Source: a virus
DNA: 26,618 bases
IMG/VR virus record: IMGVR_UViG_3300031111_000384
Span: 1 to 26,618 of that record
Direction: 5' to 3' (one strand)
Part shown: positions 5,936-14,544 of the stretch, in pieces
Layout of the letters: every line of letters begins with the position of its first letter
Position numbering within the stretch: position 1 is the stretch's first letter
Notes under the pieces: model-generated
What the model was told of the DNA's origin: nothing
Database searches by the model: none
What the model saw: the letters and a program-made list of their open reading frames with translations, nothing else
Program-made: the position numbers and the translations under genes

Positions 5936-7377
5936 TGGGCAAAAGACGCAGAAAGCGAAGGCCGACCGAACGCCGTACGACCGCGCGGCGAGCAGTCGTC
6001 GTGCCGTCACACATGCGCGCCCGCTACGACGCCGCACAGAGCACGCCCGACAGTCGCAGGCACTGGGCGAACGCCGACGGGCTGGACGCCGTCCGTGCCA
6101 ACGCGGCTGCCGTCCGCGCGAGGCTCCGCAGGTATGCCCGCTACGAGGTCGCCAACAACTCCTACGCCAGGGGCATCGTCCTCACGCTGGCCAACGATAC
6201 GATCGGCACGGGTCCGCGACTCCAGATGCTTGCTGAAGACGTGCAGGTCAACCAGACCGTGGAGCGCGAGTTCGCGGCCTGGTCGAAGGCCGTCGATCTG
6301 CCGGCCAAGCTCCGCACGATGCGGATGGCCCGGGCGCAGGACGGCGAGGCCTTCGCGATGATGTTCTCCAGCTCGTCGAGCTGGCCGGTATCTCTCGACC
6401 TGCGCCTGGTCGAAGCGGACCAGATCGAGACGCCTTCGCTGGTCAACAGGGAATACACCGAGGGTATCAAGTTCGACAGCAACGGCAGGCCCAAATCCTA
6501 CGCCGTCCTGAAGAGCCATCCCGGCGGGCTGAAGTCGACCACGGAGTTCGAGCATGTCGACAGCGAGTATGTCATTCACTGGTTCCGCCGGGACAGGCCC
6601 GGCCAGATACGTGGCATTCCCGACATCACGCCGGCGCTGCCTCTGTTCGCGCACTTGCGACGTTACACGTTGGCGGTCATCGTCGCGGCCGAGATCGCCG
6701 CGGAGTGGACGATGTTCCTCAAGACAAATGCTTCCCCGGACGGCGAGCACAGGCCCATCGAAGGCGGAAGCGGCGGGTTCGACGAGATCGAGATCGAACG
6801 CGGCCTCATGACCACGTTGCCGGAGGGTTGGGAGCCGAGCCAGCTCAAGGCTGAACAGCCGACCACGACCTACGAGATGTTCAAGCGGGAGATCCTCAAC
6901 GAGATCGCTCGCTGCCTGAACATCCCCTACAACATCGCCGCCTGCAACTCGTCGGGCTACAACTACGCCTCGGGGCGACTGGACCATCAAACATACTTCA
7001 AGAGCATCCGCGTCGAGCAGACACAATGCGAGGCCGTCGTGCTCGATCCCATCCTGGACGCGTGGATCGACGAGGCCTCGCGGACGTTCGGCTTCCAGCT
7101 CGAGAACCGGCCCCATCAGTGGTTCTGGGACGGCCACGAGCACGTGGACCCGGCCAAGGAAGCCTCGGCCCAAGCGACCCGCCTGGCCAGCCATACCACC
7201 ACGCTTGCCCACGAGTATGCCCGGCAGGGCAAGGACTGGGAGACCGAACTGCGCCAGCGCGGCAAAGAAACGGCTCTGATGAAGGAGCTTGGCCTGACGG
7301 TTTCGCAAAGCGCCCCGTCGGAGCCGACAGAGAAAGACCGCGAAGAGGACGAGGTCGAGGAAGGAGCTGAGGCATGA
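5935..7377 (+). CDS. Phage portal protein, lambda gpB-like
   Basis: Forms the dodecameric ring at the unique capsid vertex through which DNA is packaged and ejected, and to which the neck attaches. The protein is 480 aa, typical for the lambda-type portal family. Recognisable features are the N-terminal RYDAAQSTPDSRRHW segment, NNSYARGIVLTLANDTIGTG, the LRLVEADQIETP strand, and the family signature around VIHWFRRDRPGQIRGIPDITPAL. A central loop-helix region and an acidic, disordered tail (SEPTEKDREEDEVEEGAEA) follow. The start is GTG at 5935, overlapping the previous stop. The gene overlaps the capsid gene by four bases. It begins the intact structural operon. Confidence 0.93.
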   Translation: MGKRRRKRRPTERRTTARRAVVVPSHMRARYDAAQSTPDSRRHWANADGLDAVRANAAAVRARLRRYARYEVANNSYARGIVLTLANDTIGTGPRLQMLAEDVQVNQTVEREFAAWSKAVDLPAKLRTMRMARAQDGEAFAMMFSSSSSWPVSLDLRLVEADQIETPSLVNREYTEGIKFDSNGRPKSYAVLKSHPGGLKSTTEFEHVDSEYVIHWFRRDRPGQIRGIPDITPALPLFAHLRRYTLAVIVAAEIAAEWTMFLKTNASPDGEHRPIEGGSGGFDEIEIERGLMTTLPEGWEPSQLKAEQPTTTYEMFKREILNEIARCLNIPYNIAACNSSGYNYASGRLDHQTYFKSIRVEQTQCEAVVLDPILDAWIDEASRTFGFQLENRPHQWFWDGHEHVDPAKEASAQATRLASHTTTLAHEYARQGKDWETELRQRGKETALMKELGLTVSQSAPSEPTEKDREEDEVEEGAEA

Positions 7378-9434
7378 AGTTCTTCAGGAAGCGATCAGGC
7401 ACAAAGACCGTGCAGGCCGGCGGGGATACCACCGATCGGTTCGACCTGTCCGCCGACGCTGTCGTCGAGATCGAGGCCGCAGCCGAAGGCGAATCGCCAA
7501 AGCGCCCAACGTTCAACATCGACGCCTATTCCGGAGGTCTTCTGCGCGTGGCGGCCTTCTATCGGCCTGTCGTGGTCGACCTGGCAGGTTTGCGAGCGGG
7601 GCGAGTGACCGTGCTGAGAGACCACGACCCGTCGCAGATCATCGGCCAGGGGACCGCCAAGGTCACCAAGAGCAAAATCACCGTCGCCGGGCAGGTGACC
7701 GGCGATCACAGCGACAGGAACGACCCCGCATACAGCGTGGTCGCGCACAGCAAAAACGGCTTCGTCTGGTCGGCGTCGGTTGGCGTGTCGGTCGAACGGG
7801 TCGAGTACGTCGATGCCGGGGCGAAGGTCAAGGTGAACGGCCAGACCTTCACAGGGCCCATCGGAGTTGTTCGGGCCGGTCGGCTCGGAGAGGTCTCGTT
7901 CGTCGGTATTGGCGCAGACGAGACCGCGTCAGGAAAGATTGCGGCGACAGCCGCTGGAAGCAAGGAGAACACGATGGACGAGTTCAAGAAGTGGCTGACC
8001 GCAAAGGGCTGGGACTTCGACGCGCTCAGCGAAGATCAGCGGAAGACCCTGAAGGCTCAGTTCGACGCCGAGCAGGAGCCTCCGGCAGACGAGCCAGAAG
8101 AGCAGCCGGCTGAGAAGGTCGAGGCAGCCGCACAGACCGATCCGCTCGACCAGGAGCGCAAGGTTCGCGCGGCAGAGGTCCGCCGCGTCGGGGCAATACA
8201 GAAAGTCTGCGCAAACAAGCACGCGGACATTGAGGCGAAGGCCATCGAGGAGAACTGGTCGGTCGAGAGAACCGAACTGGAGGTCCTCAAGGCGTCGCGC
8301 CCGACGCCTCCGGCGGTGCATGCCAGCCAGCCGGTCGATGCGGAGCCGACCGTGATCGAGGCGGCGCTGTGCATGCACGGCAAGCTGCCGGGCGTTGAGA
8401 AGGCCTACGGCACCGAAGTGCTGGAGGCCGCGGACAAGGGCTTCCGCCACCTGGGCCTCCAAGAGACGCTGCTGATGGCCGCGGCACTGGGCGGCTACTC
8501 CGGGCGCCAGCGCATCAGCAACGGCAATGTTCGGCAGGTGCTCCATGCAGCGTTCAGTACGATGAGCCTGCCGGGCATCCTCTCCAACGTGGCGAACAAG
8601 TTCCTGCTGGACTCGTTCAACGCGGTGGAGTCGGTGTGGCGGCGCATCGCCGCGATCCGGTCCGTCTCGGACTTCAAGACGGTAACCAGCTACCGGATGA
8701 CCGGCACGCTCGAGTACGAGCAGGTCGGCCCGGACGGCGAGATCAAGCACGGAAAGGTGGATGAGGAGTCGTTCACCAACAAGGCCGACACCTACGGCAA
8801 GATGCTGTCGATCACCCGGACCGACATCATCAACGATGATCTGGGCGCCCTGACGAGCGTTCCCGCCAAGCTCGGACGCGGCGGCGCTCTCAAGCTCAAC
8901 GACGTCTTCTGGACGGCCTTCCTGAACAACAGCGCTTTCTTCAAGAGCGCCAACAAGAACGTGTCGACCTCCTCGGCACTGAGCATCGCCGGCCTGACCA
9001 AGGCGATCGTGGTGTTCCGCAAGCAGACCGACAGCGACGGCAAGCCTCTGGGCATCACCCCGGAGATACTGCTGGTCCCGGTCGATCTGGAGGTCCCCGC
9101 CGGCCAGCTCTACAACGACCGAGTCGTCAACGAGGTCACGGCCGAAGGAAAGCCGGCGCCCAACGGCAACCCCCATGCCGCCAAGTACACCCCGGTGGCG
9201 TCGAGCTACCTGTCCAACTCCAAGTACACCGGCTACAGCACGACCAGCTACTACCTGCTGGCCAATCCCGCGAGCCTGGCGGTCATCGAGATCGCGTTCC
9301 TCAACGGACAGGAGAACCCGACCGTCGAGACGGCGGAGGCGGACTTCAACACCCTCGGAATCCAGATGCGAGGCTACCACGACTTCGGGGTGAGCCTCCA
9401 GGAGCCAAAGGCGGGCGTCAAGGCGACGGCCTAA
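7374..9434 (+). CDS. Prohead protease / major capsid protein fusion
   Basis: A single 686-aa polyprotein supplying maturation protease, scaffold and HK97-fold capsid subunit. Residues about 45-190 form a serine protease like those of caudovirus proheads: His84 in LRDHDPSQ, and the nucleophile in WSASVGVSV (Ser133 or Ser135, the latter best fitting SxG). Residues about 200-320 are acidic and coiled (DEFKKWL to VLKASRP), matching a scaffolding delta domain. From about 380 the sequence is Mu gpT-like major head protein (LSNVANKFLLDSFNAV, KMLSITRTDIINDDL, C-terminal GYHDFGVSL). Such fusions are a known family. The protease should cut itself and the scaffold from the capsid part. An ATG at 7974 inside the frame (MDEFKKWL) could give a separate scaffold-capsid product. 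Confidence 0.93.
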   Translation: MKFFRKRSGTKTVQAGGDTTDRFDLSADAVVEIEAAAEGESPKRPTFNIDAYSGGLLRVAAFYRPVVVDLAGLRAGRVTVLRDHDPSQIIGQGTAKVTKSKITVAGQVTGDHSDRNDPAYSVVAHSKNGFVWSASVGVSVERVEYVDAGAKVKVNGQTFTGPIGVVRAGRLGEVSFVGIGADETASGKIAATAAGSKENTMDEFKKWLTAKGWDFDALSEDQRKTLKAQFDAEQEPPADEPEEQPAEKVEAAAQTDPLDQERKVRAAEVRRVGAIQKVCANKHADIEAKAIEENWSVERTELEVLKASRPTPPAVHASQPVDAEPTVIEAALCMHGKLPGVEKAYGTEVLEAADKGFRHLGLQETLLMAAALGGYSGRQRISNGNVRQVLHAAFSTMSLPGILSNVANKFLLDSFNAVESVWRRIAAIRSVSDFKTVTSYRMTGTLEYEQVGPDGEIKHGKVDEESFTNKADTYGKMLSITRTDIINDDLGALTSVPAKLGRGGALKLNDVFWTAFLNNSAFFKSANKNVSTSSALSIAGLTKAIVVFRKQTDSDGKPLGITPEILLVPVDLEVPAGQLYNDRVVNEVTAEGKPAPNGNPHAAKYTPVASSYLSNSKYTGYSTTSYYLLANPASLAVIEIAFLNGQENPTVETAEADFNTLGIQMRGYHDFGVSLQEPKAGVKATA

Positions 9435-9462
9435 GCGAATCCTTTCGGTGCGGTGTGGCCCG

Positions 9463-9492
9463 GGCCGGGCGGTCGATGACGGTCGCCCGGCC
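9463..9492 (+). other. Strong stem-loop between the capsid and cement genes
   Basis: GGCCGGGCG (9463-9471) pairs perfectly with CGCCCGGCC (9484-9492) around a 12-base loop. There is no U-tract, so it is more likely a partial attenuator or mRNA-stabilising hairpin that sets the ratio of downstream to capsid expression than a full terminator. Confidence 0.5.
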
Positions 9493-9554
9493 TGAGACTC
9501 CGCAGGAAACGAGACCTTTTCTCAAGTTCAGAGCTTCTGAAAGGAAGGACGGAC

Positions 9555-10373
9555 ATGAAAGCGACTTTCATACAGGACGGACGGGCCGTCGATTACACGC
9601 CGGGTTCGGACGTTGCCGCCGGCGACGTGGTTGTTCTCGGCAACCTCGTCGGGATATCGAAACTGCCGATTATTGCCGGATCGCTGGGAGCGCTGGCGGT
9701 CAACGGGATCTTCGACGTGGTTCAGGGAGCGGTGACGTTCACCCTCGGCCAGGCAGTCTATTGGGATGCCGACGGCGATCCCGTAGGTGGAGTGGCCGGC
9801 AGCGGCTGCGCAGTGGAATCAGCCACGGGCAACACGTTTATGGGCTACGCCCTCGGGGCGACCGAGGCAACCGACACGACCGCCCGCGTGCTGCTCCGCA
9901 GCGTCGAGGATTCGGCGGCCGAGGCCCTGTCATTGGGCGACCTTGGCGACGTTGGCGCGGTGGCATACGACGCCGGGCGGATACTGATTGCCGATGGCGA
10001 CAGCTACGAGGACCAGCCTCTCAGCGGTCCGCTGACACTGAGCGACGCGGGCAACGTCGCAGTGGCTTCCGCTACTGTCGCTGCGGCCGGTTCGGCGCAG
10101 GGCGACGCGGCGGCGCTGGCCGAAGGCTTCACGCTGGTAACGGCGGCTGACGGCACGAAGGGCGCAAAGCTTCCCGCCGCCGCCGCGGGCAAGCTCTGCA
10201 TCGTCAAGAACGAGGATTCGGCCAACGCAGTGCTCAAGCTCTATCCGAACACCGATGACGCGATCAACGCGCTGTCGGCCAACGCGGCACTGAGCATGGC
10301 GGCCAAGACGTCGGCCGTGCTCGTCTGCTACGACGGCACGACCTGGTACACCGTCCCGCTGCTGCCTTCGTAG
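9555..10373 (+). CDS. Capsid cement (decoration) protein, DUF2190-like, with C-terminal extension
   Basis: Likely binds the outside of the expanded capsid and stabilises it. Residues 1-115 match the DUF2190 pattern: MKATFIQDGRAVDYTPG, AGDVVVLGNLVGI, VFDV-type strands and QAVYWDADG, then a run of small beta-strands. A low-complexity Gly/Ala linker follows. A second beta domain ends KLCIVKNEDSANAVLKLYP and YDGTTWYTVPLLPS, a C-terminal module I associate with other phage virion proteins. The total of 272 aa is about twice the length of simple DUF2190 proteins because of this extension. The ATG has an AAAGGAAGG ribosome-binding site, and position right after the capsid gene is diagnostic. Confidence 0.85.
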   Translation: MKATFIQDGRAVDYTPGSDVAAGDVVVLGNLVGISKLPIIAGSLGALAVNGIFDVVQGAVTFTLGQAVYWDADGDPVGGVAGSGCAVESATGNTFMGYALGATEATDTTARVLLRSVEDSAAEALSLGDLGDVGAVAYDAGRILIADGDSYEDQPLSGPLTLSDAGNVAVASATVAAAGSAQGDAAALAEGFTLVTAADGTKGAKLPAAAAGKLCIVKNEDSANAVLKLYPNTDDAINALSANAALSMAAKTSAVLVCYDGTTWYTVPLLPS

Positions 10374-10385
10374 TCCGCCAATAGC

Positions 10386-10763
10386 ATGACCGACCTGCTC
10401 GAACAAACTGCCTCGTGGCTGGACGCGATGCGATCTTCGCATCTGTCGCGGACCATCGTTTACAGCCGCGGGGCACTGTCGGTCGCAGTTCTGGCCATGA
10501 TGGGCGGCGAGGCCTACGAGGTCTCCGACGAGTACGGCGTGACAACCCGGGCCCGGTCCGCGGATTTCGTGATGACGGGTGCCGATCTCGTGCTGGGCGA
10601 CGAGACCGTCACGCCGGCCCCAGGTGACAGGATCACCGTGGTAGTGAGCGGCAAGACGCTGGTCTTCGAGGTGATGAACCTGGGCGGAGCAGGCCACTAC
10701 AGACCGAATGACCCCTACGGCAAGTCGATTCGTGTGCACGCCAAGTGCGTGGAGGCGGCATGA
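10386..10763 (+). CDS. Putative head completion / neck protein
   Basis: A 125-aa protein between capsid and tail genes, where head-tail connector genes lie. It has a short N-terminal helix (LEQTASWLDAMRSSH) and then a beta-rich fold: TIVYSRGALSVAVLAM, RSADFVMTGADLVLG, GDRITVVVSGKTLVFEVM. It ends with YRPNDPYGKSIRVHAK, a C-terminal pattern I recall from prophage neck proteins often annotated as hypothetical or head-tail joining proteins. It probably closes the portal channel or bridges to the tail. Function is assigned mainly from position and fold impression. Its stop overlaps the next start (ATGA). Confidence 0.65.
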   Translation: MTDLLEQTASWLDAMRSSHLSRTIVYSRGALSVAVLAMMGGEAYEVSDEYGVTTRARSADFVMTGADLVLGDETVTPAPGDRITVVVSGKTLVFEVMNLGGAGHYRPNDPYGKSIRVHAKCVEAA

Positions 10764-10978
10764 CAAAGTCGAGTGAACCGAAGATAGCCGTCCCGCTGGA
10801 CGAATGGGCGGAAGCGCTAATCGACAGGACGCTGGAACGTCACCTGAACACCTGCCCGGTCCGAGAGAGAGTTGAGAAGCTCGAGGTCCGACTGGCCAGC
10901 CTGATTGCGTTCATGGCCGGGTCCGGCCTTCTCGGCGGGACGGTGGGTGCGGTGATAGCGAAGATTGCGGGAGTCTGA
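10760..10978 (+). CDS. Small protein with C-terminal membrane segment
   Basis: A 72-aa protein. The start at 10760 has GGAGGCGGC directly upstream and overlaps the previous stop; a longer TTG-type start at 10745 was rejected. The N-terminal half is charged and helical (LDEWAEALIDRTLERHLNTC, then RERVEKLEVRLASL, a short coiled coil). The C-terminal 25 residues (AFMAGSGLLGGTVGAVIAKIAGV) form one hydrophobic segment. The layout resembles XhlA-type phage proteins that anchor a coiled coil to the membrane, but sequence identity to them is not evident. It could be a lysis accessory or a small membrane protein embedded in the neck gene cluster. Confidence 0.65.
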   Translation: MTKSSEPKIAVPLDEWAEALIDRTLERHLNTCPVRERVEKLEVRLASLIAFMAGSGLLGGTVGAVIAKIAGV

Positions 10979-11421
10979 TGTCCAGGATCACAGATATTGT
11001 GGACGCCGTGGCCGCAGAACTCAACACCGGCGTCGCGGCCGACAAGTTCAGCCTGTCCTTCGTAGCGGCCAGGCATTACGTGCCTCGCTTCAATCTGGAG
11101 GACATGGCCGATCTCCACGTAACGATCGTGCCCAGGGGCGTCGAGCAGGCCAAGGCCAGCCGGGTTCTGTTGCAGTCCGACGTGCAGGTCGACGTCGCCG
11201 TGCAGAAGAAACTCGACGCCTGCAGTTTGGCCGAGGTCGACGAGCTGATGGGCTTGGTCGAGGAGATCTCCGACTTCCTCCGGACGAACCGTCTGTCGGC
11301 TTGTTCCCAAGCGTCGTGGGTCAGGGCAGAGAACGTGCCCGTCTATTCACAGGAGCACCTGGATCAGTACCGACAGTTCACCAGCGTCGTCACGCTCACG
11401 TTCCGCGTGATGTCGCAATGA
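10978..11421 (+). CDS. Putative tail terminator / tail completion protein
   Basis: A 147-aa alpha/beta protein in the neck-to-tail position. Features: N-terminal helix RITDIVDAVAAELN, long strands with VQVDVAVQKKLD, a helix AEVDELMGLVEEISDFLRTN, and a final strand FTSVVTLTFRVM. This order (helix, strand with a xVDVxVxxK motif, helix, strand) is the layout of tail terminator proteins such as lambda gpU, which cap the tail tube and join it to the head. No close relative is named, so the call relies on position plus fold. Its ATG shares a base with the previous stop. Confidence 0.65.
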   Translation: MSRITDIVDAVAAELNTGVAADKFSLSFVAARHYVPRFNLEDMADLHVTIVPRGVEQAKASRVLLQSDVQVDVAVQKKLDACSLAEVDELMGLVEEISDFLRTNRLSACSQASWVRAENVPVYSQEHLDQYRQFTSVVTLTFRVMSQ

Positions 11422-11431
11422 GGATGCGCAG

Positions 11432-11797
11432 ATGGCAAAGGACAAATGGCTCAACGGGGTATTGCTGAAGGTTGACGACGAGACCGAGGCATTGCTGGTA
11501 AAGCTGATCGATGCCTACCGCGCGATCTCCGCTCCGGCGGCGGTGACGGCCACGACGGGCCAGTGGACGGCAATCGACCTGCCGGAAGGCGTGCGATATC
11601 TCCACGTCGGCGTCTCTGAAGAGACCTACCTGGTGACTAAGACGGACACCGGAGAGCCGTCCGGCGTCGGCTGCGCCTACGCGGCCGAGGGCAATCACGA
11701 GATCGACTGTGCCGGCTGCACGAAGTTGTATGCCAGGCCGGTCGGTGGCAGCGATTCGACTGTTACGTGGACGCCGTTCGAGTTGGTGAGCGACTGA
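11432..11797 (+). CDS. Hypothetical phage structural protein
   Basis: A 121-aa protein of unknown function in the head-tail joining cluster. An N-terminal helix (EALLVKLIDAYRAISAP) precedes a beta-rich part with GQWTAIDLPEGVRYLHVGV and ETYLVTKTDTG. Two cysteines bracket a short turn (DCAGC). A small beta-sandwich that decorates the virion or attaches to another subunit is plausible. The ribosome-binding site GAGGA precedes the ATG. It has no membrane segment or signal peptide. Its relation to the similarly beta-rich protein at 14202 was not demonstrable by eye. Confidence 0.7.
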   Translation: MAKDKWLNGVLLKVDDETEALLVKLIDAYRAISAPAAVTATTGQWTAIDLPEGVRYLHVGVSEETYLVTKTDTGEPSGVGCAYAAEGNHEIDCAGCTKLYARPVGGSDSTVTWTPFELVSD

Positions 11798-11802
11798 GGA
11801 CC

Positions 11803-12132
11803 ATGACCGAAACGCGGATAACCAGCTTCGCTACCGACTGGGCGCGGATACCCATCGGCGTGCCCGATGGCCGCGACTTCCCCGCCGACCTGTTGGCCTA
11901 CACGCGCGAGCATAACATGGCCGCCGGGTACATCCGCACGCCCGTCTGCCATCAGCATGTCGAGGACTGCTATACCGTAACGCTGATGAATTTCAACGAG
12001 CGACAGGCCGAGGCCAAGCGCATGCGAGGCGACGCCATCAAACTCGCCGGCCACTTCGCTAGGCTTTACGGACAGAACGTGGTGACTGTGGTCTTTCCGG
12101 ATCAGACGGTCAACGTGAGGGTTGAGCCGTGA
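11803..12132 (+). CDS. Hypothetical phage neck/tail protein
   Basis: A 109-aa protein; the ATG at 11803 follows GAGGACC and was preferred over the frame's upstream start inside the previous gene. It shows TRITSFATDWARIPIGVPDG, a Cys/His cluster (TPVCHQHVEDC) and a C-terminal pattern of helix plus strands (RHEARLYGQNVVTVVF-like, then DQTVNVRVEP). The Cys/His cluster has too few ligands to claim a zinc site. The stop overlaps the next gene's GTG (GTGA), so coupling is likely. Position suggests a tail completion or connector role, but this is unproven. Confidence 0.7.
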   Translation: MTETRITSFATDWARIPIGVPDGRDFPADLLAYTREHNMAAGYIRTPVCHQHVEDCYTVTLMNFNERQAEAKRMRGDAIKLAGHFARLYGQNVVTVVFPDQTVNVRVEP

Positions 12133-13280
12133 TCATCGACTCGCACACAACCCGGCGCGGCAACAAGGTAATCGTCCACGCGATCTGCCGAAACGTGCAG
12201 GTGGATGGGCAGTGGGTGCGGATCGAGGACGTGCTGACGGTCAAGCGAACCGGTCGCGCGTACGTCGTCCAACTCGGCGACGAGTGGATCCGCTTCGAGC
12301 CTCGCGGCAAATCGGATTCGGAGGTCCTGGTCGCCGCCGAGATCGGCGAGCAGCTCGATCCGTGGCACTTCGGCCCGCTTCTGGATATCTCCCAGATCGG
12401 CGCGGACCGCTTGGAATTCCAGATCAGTCGGAGCAAGGGCGTTTCGTTCGATGCAAGGGCGGACTCGCTTCGTTTCGACGAATGCAGGGAACTCGGCCTG
12501 TGCCTTCGCCGCTGGAAAGAGCAATTCGGCGAGGACCTGGCCGTCGCGGACCTGGATGGCGGAGATCTGCGCTTGGAGCTTGCGGCCATTCGCCAGGCCG
12601 ACGCGGACATGGCCCGAGACAGCGACCTGACCAAAGTCCGCAGACCGCTGGACCTCGACCCGGAGCCGGTAGTCGTGGACGCGAGTTTTCGCTCGCATTT
12701 CCACGCCGTCGATCCGATGGCCCCGGACCCGTGGAGCGACCTGCACGACGCGGCCTCATCTACGTCGAGCGAGTCGACGCCGAACCTGTATCTGAACTGG
12801 ATCCCCGGCAAAGCGGCTCAGTTGCGTCGAGCTATCTTCAACTTCGACACTTCCGCCCTCGACGAACCGCTGGAAGCGTATTTCAAGCTGCATCGCGTCG
12901 GGGCGGCCGCGGGGGAGAACCGCCTGATCGACGGAGGCTACGGAGAGTCTGCACTGTCCACGGCCAGCCACTACGGCGCGATCGAAGACAACGTAGCGGC
13001 CCACACGATCGGCGCGATGACCGAGCCGGTGGCCAATACGCTCTGCTCGCCGGAGCTGGTCGCGGGGGGCTGGTGGGACTCGCTGAGCAAGTTGCGGTTC
13101 GGCCTGATGCAGGCGGCAAACGACTTTGCTGATTCGGCCCCGGCCGGCTCGGAGAACCTGAGCTACTCCTACACCGCGAGCGGGGACAACGCCCCGCGGC
13201 TCGAACTGACCTACCCGGCCAGCGCGACCGGCGGAGGCACGTCCACGTCCACCGGCGCGGGCAGGAGGCGCAGGCGATGA
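12129..13280 (+). CDS. Virion-associated protein with C-terminal DNRLRE-like beta domain
   Basis: A 383-aa protein starting at a GTG that overlaps the previous stop. The N-terminal 200 residues are beta-rich (IIDSHTTRRGNKVIVHAICR, VLTVKRTGRAYVV, LEFQISRSKGVSFD) and include a possible helical stretch to about 175. The C-terminal part, about 200-360, has AQLRRAIFNFDTSALDEPLEA, AYFKLHRVG and a closing DNAPRLELTYP. This is the beginning and end pattern of DNRLRE-type jelly-roll domains seen in secreted and surface proteins. It ends in an Arg run (GAGRRRRR). A surface or fibre-like role is possible. Such a large beta protein between connector and gp10-like genes is unusual. Family assignment of the domain is tentative. 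Confidence 0.75.
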   Translation: MIIDSHTTRRGNKVIVHAICRNVQVDGQWVRIEDVLTVKRTGRAYVVQLGDEWIRFEPRGKSDSEVLVAAEIGEQLDPWHFGPLLDISQIGADRLEFQISRSKGVSFDARADSLRFDECRELGLCLRRWKEQFGEDLAVADLDGGDLRLELAAIRQADADMARDSDLTKVRRPLDLDPEPVVVDASFRSHFHAVDPMAPDPWSDLHDAASSTSSESTPNLYLNWIPGKAAQLRRAIFNFDTSALDEPLEAYFKLHRVGAAAGENRLIDGGYGESALSTASHYGAIEDNVAAHTIGAMTEPVANTLCSPELVAGGWWDSLSKLRFGLMQAANDFADSAPAGSENLSYSYTASGDNAPRLELTYPASATGGGTSTSTGAGRRRRR

Positions 13281-13714
13281 TCCGGTTCGTGGGCAGAAAC
13301 ATGTTCTTCAACCGCAAGGCCGTTACCGGCGCGGTGGACAAGGCCGCGCGGCGCGTGCTGAGCCGCTTCGGCGCGTTCGTTCGTCGCGGCGCGAAGTCGT
13401 CCATCCGCAAGCGCAAGCGCGTCAGCCTGCCGGGCGAGCCGCCCAGCAGCCACTCCGGCCTGCTGAAGCGATTCATATTCTTCGGCTACGACCGTCAGAG
13501 GCGAAGCGTGGTCATCGGCCCGATGCGGCTGAACCAGAAAGTCGGCGACGCGCCCGAGGCGCTCGAGGAAGGCGGAACATCGACCATCGTCGCCGGCCTT
13601 CGCGGCCGTCGCAGGAAACGACGCGTGAAAGTCAAGGCCAGGCCATTCATGGGCCCGGCATTCGAAAAGGAAAAACCGAAGCTGCCCGGCATGTGGGCGA
13701 ACTCGGTCAGGTGA
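13277..13714 (+). CDS. HK97 gp10-like tail component / minor head-tail protein
   Basis: A 145-aa very basic protein that overlaps the previous gene by four bases. It resembles HK97 gp10 / minor tail Z family proteins that act at the head-tail joint: an N-terminal helix (VDKAARRVLSRFGAFVRRGAK), SLPGEPPSSHSGLLKRFIFF (the GxPP.xxxG.L element of the family), VVIGPMRL, and the C-terminal ARPFMGPAF motif (family pattern xRPFLxPA). Length matches the family. The region of about 20 Arg/Lys before the end is stronger than usual. It sits one gene upstream of the tail tube, as expected. Confidence 0.82.
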   Translation: MIRFVGRNMFFNRKAVTGAVDKAARRVLSRFGAFVRRGAKSSIRKRKRVSLPGEPPSSHSGLLKRFIFFGYDRQRRSVVIGPMRLNQKVGDAPEALEEGGTSTIVAGLRGRRRKRRVKVKARPFMGPAFEKEKPKLPGMWANSVR

Positions 13715-13729
13715 GAGGAGCATACCAAA

Positions 13730-14167
13730 ATGGCAGATTATGTACTTGGAATGAACGCCGGGCTCTACCAGGCGGCGGCGGGCTTGACGGACCCGGACGC
13801 GATGACGAAGGTGGACAACGTCCGCGACGTGAATCTCTCGCTCGAGGCGGGCGAGGCGGACATCACCACGCGAGGCAACTCCGGCTGGCGGGCCACCGCG
13901 CCGACGCTGCGCGAGTGCACCGTCGAGTTCCAAATGGTCTGGCAGCCGACCGATCCGGTCTTCACGGCGATCAAGAACGCCTTCCTCACCGCGGGCACAG
14001 TCGCGCTGGCGATACTAGACCAATTGCGGACCGTCACCGGAGCCCAGGGTCCGGTCGGCGACTTCGCAATCACCAACTTCAGCCGCAACGAGGCGCTGGA
14101 GGAGGCCATCGTCGCCGACGTGACGGCCAAGCTGTCCAGGTTCGAGGAATGGCACACGGTCTCCTAA
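13730..14167 (+). CDS. Major tail tube protein
   Basis: A 145-aa protein with a good ribosome-binding site (GAGAGGAG). It likely forms the hexameric rings of the non-contractile tail. Sequence features match siphovirus tail tube proteins: an N-terminal strand with KVDNVRDVNLSLEAGEADITT, then a turn (RGNSGWRATAPTLRECTVEF), a helix (DPVFTAIKNAFLT) and a final strand with VADVTAKLSRFEEW. The KVDNVRDV...GEADITTRG element is the usual tube N-terminal loop/strand. Position directly before the chaperone/tape-measure region supports the call. Confidence 0.82.
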   Translation: MADYVLGMNAGLYQAAAGLTDPDAMTKVDNVRDVNLSLEAGEADITTRGNSGWRATAPTLRECTVEFQMVWQPTDPVFTAIKNAFLTAGTVALAILDQLRTVTGAQGPVGDFAITNFSRNEALEEAIVADVTAKLSRFEEWHTVS

Positions 14168-14201
14168 CGGCAGACCACAGGCCTGAAACAGGAGAGATGC
14201 A

Positions 14202-14531
14202 ATGGCATTACTGACGAAGCAGGCGGCCGCACGCGCCGCCAATGACCTGACGTTCACGACGTCCAGCGACGACGGGGACACCTTCGAGACCAACGGGACG
14301 GAGGCCCTGCTCGTCCGCAACAACAAGGCCGGCACGATCACGCTGACGGTGACCACGCCCAAGACGGTGGACGGCCTGGCCGTGGCGGACCTGACCATCG
14401 AGGTGGGCACCGACGAGGTCGCGCTGCTCGGACCCTGGCCTTCGTCGATCTACGGCGACGGCGACCGCATCGTGAGCATCGACGCCGGGGCCGACTACGC
14501 CGACGTGGAATACGCGCTGATCTCGATCTAG
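14202..14531 (+). CDS. Small beta-rich structural protein between tail tube and tail chaperone
   Basis: A 109-aa protein with GGAGAG before its ATG. After a short Ala-rich helix it is almost wholly beta: TFETNGTEALLVRNNKAGTI, TLTVTTPKT, DLTIEVGTDEVALLGPWPSS, YADVEYALIS. This resembles small beta-sandwich phage proteins found with capsid or tail genes (cement-like or Ig-like). It could decorate the tail tube or be a second head decoration protein placed out of its usual position. Function is unknown; the reading frame is secure. Confidence 0.75.
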   Translation: MALLTKQAAARAANDLTFTTSSDDGDTFETNGTEALLVRNNKAGTITLTVTTPKTVDGLAVADLTIEVGTDEVALLGPWPSSIYGDGDRIVSIDAGADYADVEYALISI

Positions 14532-14544
14532 GAGACTTGCGGCG

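Noticed and set aside
9463-9492. Intrinsic terminator after the capsid gene
   Set aside because: The hairpin is strong but no U-tract follows; the cement gene downstream is expected to be cotranscribed.
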